Of a stretch of 64,000 nt of DNA, positions 56,311 through 64,000 are shown piece by piece. How positions within the stretch are numbered: the first letter of the stretch is position 1; each line of letters starts with the position of its first letter. A program made the translations under genes and the position numbers. The notes beneath the pieces were generated by a model. That model was not told the origin of the DNA. It searched no databases and saw only the letters and a program-made list of their open reading frames with translations. Source of the stretch: Toxonevra muliebris (lineage: Eukaryota > Arthropoda > Insecta > Diptera > Pallopteridae); contig OY829327.1 of the NCBI GenBank assembly GCA_963691655.1, positions 61,268,079 to 61,332,078 of the forward strand, read 5' to 3'.

Positions 56311-58545
56311 GTACAGTGGCGAATAAAACGCGATTAGGTTTGCTATTGCTTCCTTTGACAGTTTCAAATCGCCGGGTACGGATGGTATACTGCCAGTTGC
56401 TCTGAAAGAGGCTATGGTGCAATTGCTATCGGTTTTGAAGAAGATCTTCATTCAAGTTTGACTCTGGCTCACATACCTCAACAATGGAGGTTGGTAAAAG
56501 TTGTTTTCATTCCAAAAATTGGAAAGGACAACTATACCAATCCCAAAAGCTTTAGACCAATTAGTATGATGTCTTTCCTACTAAAATGTCTTGAGCGCTG
56601 TGTTGAGCACCGCATCCGTAGTGAGTCGTTATTGTAACATCATCTCTCTTCATTTCAGCATGCTTACCAATGTGGAAAATAAGTTGAGAAGGCCCTGCAA
56701 AATCTGGTAGGTCGGATTGAGCGGGCCCTCAACAGAAAAGAATACACTATTGGTATTTTTGTTGATATTGAGGGAGCTTTTGACAACGAAACTTTTGACG
56801 GCATGTACAATGCAGCAGGTCAGCATGGAGTGGATCCGGTTCTTGTTAACTGGATTCGCTCAATGCTGTCACATAGACTTATGATGGTTCAAGCTGATTG
56901 TGGTCAATCTGTGACTTGTGGCGTGAATAGAGGATGTCCCCAAGGGGCGTACTCTCTCCACTGCTGTGGTGTTTGCTGGTTGACTCTCTGCTTGTTTCCC
57001 TAAATGAGTCGGGTATCTACACACAGGCCTATGCCGATGACGTTGCCTGCTCAATCACGGGCCAATCGGTCGGGTATGTTTGTAGGAAGGCCCAAACTGC
57101 TCTGAATATGATTGACTCTTGGTGTTGCTCAAACGGGCTATCGGTTAACCCTCGTAAAACTGGTGTTATTCTTTTCACCAGGAGAAGGAAAATTGATGGT
57201 CTCGTTTTACCAGTACTCAGAGGAATCACTATTCAGCTATCCCAAGAAGTGAAATATCTAGGACTCATTATGATACCAAACTTCTTTGGCGTTCTCATGT
57301 TGAGCTAAAGATATCCAAGACATTGGCAGCTTTTTGCCAATGTAACGCTATTTTTGACAAAACATGGGGCTTATCACCTTATAAAGTCTTATGGCTTTAT
57401 AAGGCTATGATTCGACCCATCATCACCTATGCATCCATAGTCTGGTGGAGCAGACTTAATGTTGACAGCGTTAGGAAAGCTCTTGCCAGACTTCAAAGGA
57501 CTGTGGCCATTTGCTGTACGGGAGCTTTTCCTACAACACCTGGCCCATCGTTGGATGCATTGCTCAACTTACCACCCCTTGATATTTTTGCCAAAGGAGA
57601 GGCTGTCAAAGCTATCTGTAGGCTTAAATGCAATGGGTATTGGTATGACACTTGCTGGGATATTGGTGACATTGTTGAAGGTACTGATTTGGACCGATAC
57701 AATACCAACAATTCCAGTTTTAGAACAACGCTATATAATGCAAATTCCAGAGGCCCAAACTTGTTTTTTGCCGGGACCTGGGCCGGGAGTTGATTGTAAG
57801 CGTATTTTCACTGACGGCTCCAGAACAGAATTAGGTTCGGGTTCTGGGGTCTTCATTGAAAATTATGGAGTGCACCTTCTGCCTTGGGTTGTATACTTCT
57901 GTTTTTCAAGCAGACATTTATTTTTTTATTGATAATGGTTGGCGAGAAAGGAGTATCTGTGTATTTAGTAACAGTCAGGCTGCGCTTAAATCCTTGCTTA
58001 ATCTTGCATTTCAGGTAATGAATCTGCTGACCTTCTGGCCAGAAAGGATTCGGAAATTGGTTTCCTGTGCCCAGAACCTGTACTCTCTTTGTCACCTACA
58101 GCCATCAAGACCACCGTTAATGAGTGGGTCGACCTGACCCACAATCTTAAATGGGAGGAACTGAGGAGCTTTAGACAGATAAAGACCATGTTACCTGTTA
58201 TCTCGAAGCGTTTAACAGATTTTCTGTTATCACTTAACAGAAAGAGCTGTAGGCAGCTGGTGGAATTATATGCAGGTCACTTCACTAGGAGATACTGCCT
58301 TCTGTGGTTTGGAGGAAGAATGTGAAGAGACGGCAGACCACTTTCTTAGTGTATACCCCGCTTTCTACCAGATCAGAGGAAGCATATTGCGTACTGGAGT
58401 GTTGAGAGAGGAACACCTAAGTTCTTTAACGCCGCAGGATCTGCTAAGATTTATTAATAAATGTGGTAGATTTAAAGAATTGCAAAAAAGAATACAGGAT
58501 ATAGTACAATGGACGTAACTATTATTAATATTTATTTATGAATAA
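56311..58545 (+). pseudogene. LINE ORF2 fragment B: RT plus RNase H, sense to the receptor
   Basis: The plus strand begins near FDSFKSPGTDGILPVAL (about 56350), then FIPKIGKDNYTNPKSFRPIS, FVDIEGAFDN, NRGCPQG (56925), AYADDVA (57030), EVKYLG (57245), RNase H start FTDGSRTELGSGSGVFIEN (57810) and a C-terminus ETADHFLSVYPAFYQIRGSI (58330-58380), ending QDIVQWT at 58518. Frameshifts, stops (for example near 56460, 56640 and 57000) and a deletion within RNase H (near 57920 and 58010) make it inactive. It is about 95 percent similar by eye to fragment A. Confidence 0.75.
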
Positions 58546-58662
58546 ATATTTACTATTATATGTATTTCTTCAAAGGTGGAAAATTTGACACAAGAAATTT
58601 CTTAAGCATTTCTTAAGAGATTTTTTTATATGAAATTTTTTTTTATATTCTAATATTTTCAG

Positions 58663-58990
58663 ATTTGTGAACATTGTAATAGCAGTTTATGGTGCATTTG
58701 CTGAAATTGTTGATCATAAGGAAGGCTATCGAATATCGTATAAAGAAATCGGATTAATAGTTGATGCAATTTATTGTTCTACGCTCTTATTCATATTTTG
58801 TGATTGTTCTCACAATGCTACTTTAGGAGTTGCAAAAGGAGTCCAGAAAACCTTGCTATCGATTGATTTGCGACAGGCTGATAAAGAAGCAAAGAACGAA
58901 ATAGATCTGTTTGTTATGGCAATTGAGCTGAATCCAGCAATTGTTAGTTTAAAAGGCTATGTTAACGTGAATCGGGAGCTTTTAACTTCG
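58663..58990 (+). CDS. Gr21a: Gustatory receptor (Gr21a-like), internal exon D (TM5-TM6)
   Basis: This is the longest and most diagnostic exon, about 109 codons. It contains TM5 (FVNIVIAVYGAFAEIVDH), a loop with YKEIGL, TM6 (IYCSTLLFIFCDCSHNATL), the intracellular loop with GVQKTLLSID and EIDLFVMAIE, and the pre-TM7 segment NPAIVSLKGY..VNRELLTS. The combination of DCSHNATL with NPAIVSLKGY points to the CO2-receptor subfamily (Gr21a/Gr63a and relatives) and, from memory of the fly proteins, to Gr21a rather than Gr63a. The acceptor is TTTTCAG at 58662 and the donor GTAAGA at 58991. A protein database search would settle the orthology. Confidence 0.88.
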
Positions 58991-59487
58991 GTAAGAATAT
59001 GATGAAAATTATTAACTTATACAGGTACAAGATAATAGGAGACAGGGGTGGTTGGAACTTTTTGCTGACATATACGCTGACTTAAAAATTTATTTCCAAA
59101 AACTAAAAATTCTAGCATTGCATATTCAACATTGTTTGTAAGACCTATATCATGATTAAATTAAACAGAGTAATTCAGAAGCTCTAGTCAAAACCTCATG
59201 GGGTGATAAAGGATTAACTAAATTTTTGTATAGCACAAGTTTCTTCGCTATAACATTTAAGGTTGACACTAAATGAAACTAGTTGGGCGCGATTTAAATA
59301 CCCTTCACACTCTCTAAAATAACACCTATTGGTATTTTACGATAGGTAGGCGTGGTTACTACATGATTTTGTTAGTATTGGTTTATACCAATATTTTTAT
59401 TTTCGTTGAAGATGTTAGTTATATGGAGGTAGGCGCTTCTTTTGCCCAATGTTGACACAACAATTATTTTAGAGGATATTTTAATGA
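58991..59487. other. Intron DNA after exon D
   Basis: No gene was recognised. About 59325-59395 contains an imperfect inverted pair around TTGGTATTTTACG and ATTGGTTTATACCAAT. Confidence 0.4.
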
Positions 59488-59770
59488 AGCATACTTGGTT
59501 TTTGCCGGGACCTGGGCCAGGAGTTGATTGTAAGCGTATTTTCACTGACGGCTCCAGATCAGAATTCAGTTCGGGTTCTGGGGTCTTTATTGAAAATGAT
59601 GGAGTGCACCTTCACTTCTCTCTTGGGTGGTTTGCTTCTGTTTTTCAAACAGAAATTTTTGAAATCATCAAGGCAATGACAGTCAGGCTACGCTTAAACC
59701 CTTGCTTAATTTTGCATTTCAGGAAATGAATCTGCTGACCTTCTGGCCAGAAAGGAATCGGAAATTCCGT
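59488..59770 (+). pseudogene. LINE fragment C: RNase H scrap
   Basis: The plus strand encodes WFLPGPGPGVDCKRIFTDGS, then SSGSGVFIENDGVHLHFSLG and EIFEIIKAM, then jumps by deletion to a later RNase H part (ESADLLA-like text in another frame near 59725). It is clearly the same family as fragments A and B and breaks off near 59770. Confidence 0.65.
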
Positions 59771-60799
59771 CCATGTCAATCTTTGAAAAATTTACATACC
59801 ATGGCCACTTAACCGATTTTGCCCATTTCAGAACTTTACCTTTTTTGACATTCTTAACTTTGCTATAGATGTCCCCAAACCTATGACGCACTATTCCCTT
59901 GTGAGAACTTATGCCCCCATTATGGTTGGCAACCAAACTCAGTGGAGTTTCTTTGAAGGTAGCTTCACTTTGAGGAAACCCAACTTTTCTTTGGTATTAC
60001 GAGTGGCAACTTTTTCTAGTTGCCTTTTCAGTATTGTTGACAGCTTAGAATATAGAGCATTTTGACAGAAGAACTGCTGTTTCTTAAAAAATTTAAAAAA
60101 GTTTAAATAAAAAAATTAGTATAAGCTACGACTTGTTTTTTGAGAACGCCGATGTGCTGGGTAAAAGGAGAAGAATCCGAGATGCATCCAATGCGTTAAA
60201 GCTACCACGCACAAAGTGAGGAAATAATATTAGACAGTTTTCATTAAATTTAATACCAGCATTTCAAGGTGCAGCTTTCAGAAGAGACACTTTACACTGA
60301 ATTCGAATCCACCAGTTCGGACAAAGAAAATGTAGAAGCTGAGTAGAACTCGGAAGTTACAAGAAGCATTCACAATAACATTATGCGTTCACTAAATTTG
60401 TTTCAGCAAATTTGTATTTTAGAGCGGTGTTGTCGAATTTCACCTCAGCTGCTACAAAATTTGCATTTTCCAAACAAAAATTGTGATCATGCTTGCTGTA
60501 TATTCTGCGCGCCTGGATATTTTAATGAATGAAAGAGTTAAATCTTGGCAACTTCTTCATTCTTCCTTGTTTGTTTACATGTTATATAGATATATGTATT
60601 GAAAACCATATACCTATATTTTATTTAAATATTATATTTTGTATGGAAGAAAATTAATGCATGAAAAATGAAATCTAAAAATCGTACATATGTTCTATAT
60701 AAATATGCATATAAATAACAAATAGAAAAAATCCAAACAAAACCAAAAATGCAAATACATATTCTATTCTGCTTTACAAGCTCCAGCTTCTCCTTCTTA
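59771..60799. other. Gene-free intron DNA
   Basis: No motif was recognised in the short open frames. The plus-strand frame at 59883-60065 is Ser/Phe-rich and unremarkable. Confidence 0.35.
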
Positions 60800-60970
60800 C
60801 TTCTATCATCAAACACACCGAACTCATCCACTCATACATTTTGTTTGTTTGGTTTGGTTTTATACATTGTGGAGCTATACTCTGGCCCGTCAAATTACAT
60901 GTTTCAGCAACACGAAGAGCAAATTGCGACCTTTTTACAATCCATCCTCTTTGCGGATACTACAGTTTTG
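60800..60970 (+). repeat. Degenerate third copy of the 1.4-kb repeat
   Basis: The segment with ATCAAACAC.CC..ACTCATCCA and CGACCT(T/C)TTTACAATCYAT.CTCTTTG parallels 20799-20960 and 54167-54330, with many substitutions and indels. Confidence 0.45.
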
Positions 60971-61589
60971 AGGATGTGAGAATTGGAGAGAGATACTGAA
61001 ATTGGTTGTGGCTTTTATTTTTGTTGTACGTTAGATTTTCGATGTTTATGTTGCTTTTTAAACGAAAAATCTTTTTATATATGCACGTACATTAAATTAA
61101 ATTCTAGGCTAACCATGGTTAAAAATTTGAAAATGTTACTGTTTTATTTCTTAATTGTGAAAGGTTATGTTAAATTTTCTTTCAAACTTATTTCAAGAAC
61201 TATGTACATATTTATTAGTATTTGTTTCATTAATACGTAAAGCAAATAGATAAGAAATTCCAGTGCAGTGGGTCCGATCACTATCAGAGCGAACATTTGA
61301 ATTTACTAGTCAAAGTTTCTCGTTAAATATAATCTTTAAATTTTGATTTATATGGAGAACATATTGGTGTTCTCTGTGTAAATTTCAATTTCCAATATAG
61401 TGGGCCATGCCCTCAAATAGAAAATTTTTTATGACTAGTATATTTTTTACATACATTCAAATAACGGCAACGTATTTTTTAGTTTAAATTTTAAAAATTT
61501 TTTAATTTTTCAAAGTTCTTTAAAAAAAATCAAAACTTAATTAAATATTAAATTTATAAAAAAATATATTTTTTTTAATTTTTATAGCC
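60971..61589. other. Gene-free intron DNA
   Basis: Nothing was recognised; very AT-rich at 61490-61590. Confidence 0.35.
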
Positions 61590-61965
61590 TTGATATTCAC
61601 TATCTGGCTGTATAATACTTGAACTAGCGTGCTGGCGCATTACATCATTTGATGGCGCAGGATTAGACAATATATTATTTGACAGCATAGGCTGGAGGGC
61701 ACTCCATTTGATGATGCATTTTGTAGCGACGTCAACATAGCTTGTCGTGGCTTTCTACCTTCAATATCTTTTATTTGGTTGTAAGGAAAATTAAATTAAT
61801 TAATTTTTTTAGATTAAAAAATATTAAGCTTCACCATTCAGGATGCGTTTGTAAATGCTTTAATATGTTTGTGGTGTTTCCGCTGGTTTTTAATTTTTTA
61901 ATGCATATTTTACACGAAAAATCAGCGTTAATTAGTTCCTTAAAGTAGCCCCAAATTTTTGTCTT
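61590..61965 (-). pseudogene. hAT transposase fragment: BED zinc finger
   Basis: The minus strand encodes ADFSCKICIKKLKTSGNTTN followed by ILKHLQTHPEW (about 61835-61935). This is the BED finger of hAT-type transposases (C-x2-C...SGNTTN..KHL..H). After stops, the spacer near 61600-61740 reads RQAMLTSLQNASSNG in one frame. The catalytic domain is absent. Confidence 0.6.
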
Positions 61966-63093
61966 TTTTATTCATATTTTTAAAATTGAATATGTATAGA
62001 AGCACAAAACTTAATTAAAAATCGAACTTACCGACAAAAAAGGCGATCAAATGGAGGATTTTTTTTTGTATGACAAAGCTGCAATCTTTTTTGAATTTTA
62101 TGAATATAACAATCTAAAAATTGCCTTTAATACGATCCGATATTAAGAAATAAGTATTTGATACCAAAAAGTATCGAGTATAAAATATCGATATCAAATA
62201 TAAAAAGAATAGATGTCATTGAATATCAATACTTTTTTCCTGTCTCTACTTGTGCTTATCAGGATTGGAAAACCTCTATTGTTAGTGGGCTGATCAGTTC
62301 TAGCGCTTCACTTAAAATATAAAACCTATACCGAGAATAAAAGTCTTTTGCGGTTTTTAGAAAACGTAGTTTTGATAACTTTTCTTGAATACGATGTCAA
62401 AATGGCACTTCGTGAATTTTCCGATTGTCCACCAAAAGAAGAACTAATTTTTTGTGAATAATCAGTAAAACGTGTAATTTTTCTACTGAAAAATCAAAAT
62501 GCGCCAAATATTGCACTTCAGAGATATTTAAAGGAATGGAATAAGCGTTAAAAATTCGAATGATTCTATGGTAACTGAAATGCAAAATTTATTACCCCGT
62601 GTCTCGGCTGGCAATAATTTATGACAAAATCATCATCTTGTCATAAAAAAATCGTGTAGAGACACCTTATGACTTAACTTTTCTATGACTTGCCATATAT
62701 TACTAACTTTCTTACAAGTCAACTCAGTAGCAATAAATCTTGTAATACCATAAATTGACGTTTATACAAAAACAAAACAAGCAGCTCGGAAACTACTGTT
62801 AAATATTTTATTTTGAAGACAAAGAATTTCGATTAAATGATATCTATTATATAAATATTAATTTGCAGAAGTTTTTCTAATTCTTTCAAAGCATTTAGCG
62901 CGATAATACATTTTAATCGTTTTTTGTGTAACTGTATCTTGCTGCACATACATATAAATTCGCCATTAAAGTCCGGACCTATTATAATAAGAATTTTTCA
63001 CGATCGACCGATACGATAGGGATTTTAATTTTCTTGGGTATTTAGCAATATCTATTTTATGGCTAAACTTATTTATATATTATTTATTTTCAG
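61966..63093. other. Gene-free intron DNA before exon E
   Basis: About 62140-62220 carries GATATC/TATCGA-type motifs resembling the ends of the hAT MITE at 34212. Nothing else was recognised. Confidence 0.35.
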
Positions 63094-63168
63094 TCCATAG
63101 CTACCATTACGATATATTTGCTGGTTTTAATACAATTCAAATTTACCCTTGACAAGGCAAAAATTTGA
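63094..63168 (+). CDS. Gr21a: Gustatory receptor (Gr21a-like), terminal exon E (TM7 and stop)
   Basis: After a TTATTTTCAG acceptor, 24 codons encode SIATITIYLLVLIQFKFTLD and a short tail KAKI ending in TGA at 63166. The T-Y-L-x-V-L-x-Q-F signature in TM7 is the hallmark of insect gustatory receptors, and this exon joins exon D in phase 0. The five exons together give about 262 residues. Receptors of this subfamily are usually around 450 residues, so roughly the first 40 percent is outside the window or unrecognised. Confidence 0.87.
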   Translation, partial: SIATITIYLLVLIQFKFTLDKAKI

Positions 63169-63326
63169 AATGGCTAGTAATACCTTCTAACTGAATCGAA
63201 TATGTATGTATGTATGTTTGGCATTTATTTAATTACTAACCTATTTTAATCTGCTTTATAAAATGTATTTAAGAAAAAACTAATTTACAGTCGAGTGCCG
63301 ACAGAGAATGCAATTTTTTAACAGTT

Positions 63327-63332
63327 AATAAA
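63327..63332 (+). promoter_or_regulatory. Candidate polyadenylation signal of the Gr gene
   Basis: A canonical AATAAA lies about 160 bases after the receptor stop codon. In such AT-rich DNA the hexamer is frequent by chance, so the assignment rests on position only. Confidence 0.3.
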
Positions 63333-64000
63333 AAATTTAATCAAAATATAGCGAAATAAATGGTCAAAGAGTATAGATTGTAAATAGGTAACAGATTTTA
63401 ATGTTAATATGGAAATTAGTAAGTTTCTATAAGAAAACACGATTCCCAAATTTTTAGCTCATAAAATGTTTTTTTTACAACTTATTGACACTTATTAATA
63501 TTAATAATTTTAGGAAGTTTTTTTTTTATTTGATGTATTTTGGGATCTGCTCAACCAAATTTATCGAAATTTTCAGGACTACTTCTTTTTTAGTGATAGT
63601 TTATGAAGAATTTTTTTTGATCGGCAAATAACTGTAATTTGTTTATTTATAAGTATTTGTTTATAACAATTAGCAAGCAAACATTGTTCTAGAGCATGAA
63701 AAAATCTGAAAAAAAATCATAAACATTGCTAGTAGTGTTTTAAAAAATATGTGCAAATTTCAAAGTGTGTCCATTTTTTGTTTAGAAGTTATGATTTTTT
63801 AAGTCAGAACTGCACAACGTTTTGTCGCATTTGGAGTAAGGCGCTGTTGCTCGCAAAACAAAATTTTCGAACACATTTTCGACTATGCAAATTTCACTAT
63901 TTATTATTATAAATTAATCGATTATCATCAAATATAGTTTTGTTCAGAAAAAAAATATTTCTGGATGTAGGGTATATTTGTAACTTCCACTGAGATACAG
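63333..64000. other. 3' flank of the receptor gene
   Basis: AT-rich DNA with homopolymer runs. No further gene, RNA or repeat could be supported. Confidence 0.4.

Overview
The window is AT-rich, intron-bearing animal DNA, almost certainly from a fly (Diptera). It carries the last five recognisable exons of a gustatory-receptor gene of the carbon-dioxide receptor lineage (best match Gr21a) on the plus strand. The surrounding transposons are families typical of dipteran genomes: BEL/Pao, Ty1/copia, LOA, jockey and CR1-like LINEs, Tc1-like, hAT-type, piggyBac-like and P/THAP-like. No rRNA, tRNA, CRISPR array or bacterial-type operon was seen.

Host gene: exons lie at 17985-18114, 35283-35413, 55606-55733, 58663-58990 and 63094-63168. 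All four splice phases agree and there is no stop before the terminal TGA, giving about 262 codons covering TM3 to TM7. The introns are 17.2, 20.2, 2.9 and 4.1 kb. Earlier exons (N-terminus, TM1-TM2) were not found and probably lie left of the window.

Layout: 1-3440 is a minus-strand LOA LINE interrupted by a jockey fragment. 3683-4397 is an inverted-repeat element. 4440-6126 is a minus-strand LINE with RNase H. 6676-11600 is a broken CR1/jockey-group LINE with two insertions. 11904-13608 is a Tc1-like element split by a piggyBac-like MITE. 15654-16950 is a Helentron-like repeat and 17240-17640 a P/THAP transposase remnant. The first large intron holds hAT-type MITEs, fold-backs, a 1.4-kb repeat, two TA-flanked TIR elements and BEL/Pao element 1 (25584-31731, minus). 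The second large intron holds BEL/Pao element 2 (35566-40797, minus, dead), a partly tandem copia element (42728-51949, minus) and a second copy of the 1.4-kb repeat ending in a long hairpin. The last two introns hold sense-strand LINE pieces and a hAT BED-finger fragment.

Most notable: both BEL/Pao elements carry an extra ORF downstream of integrase, at the position of an env gene. It encodes three zinc knuckles like those of gag; in element 1 these are followed by a retropepsin-like domain with a changed active site. This looks like a conserved third ORF made by duplication of the gag nucleocapsid-protease module. Most other ORFs in the window are shadows or transposon debris.
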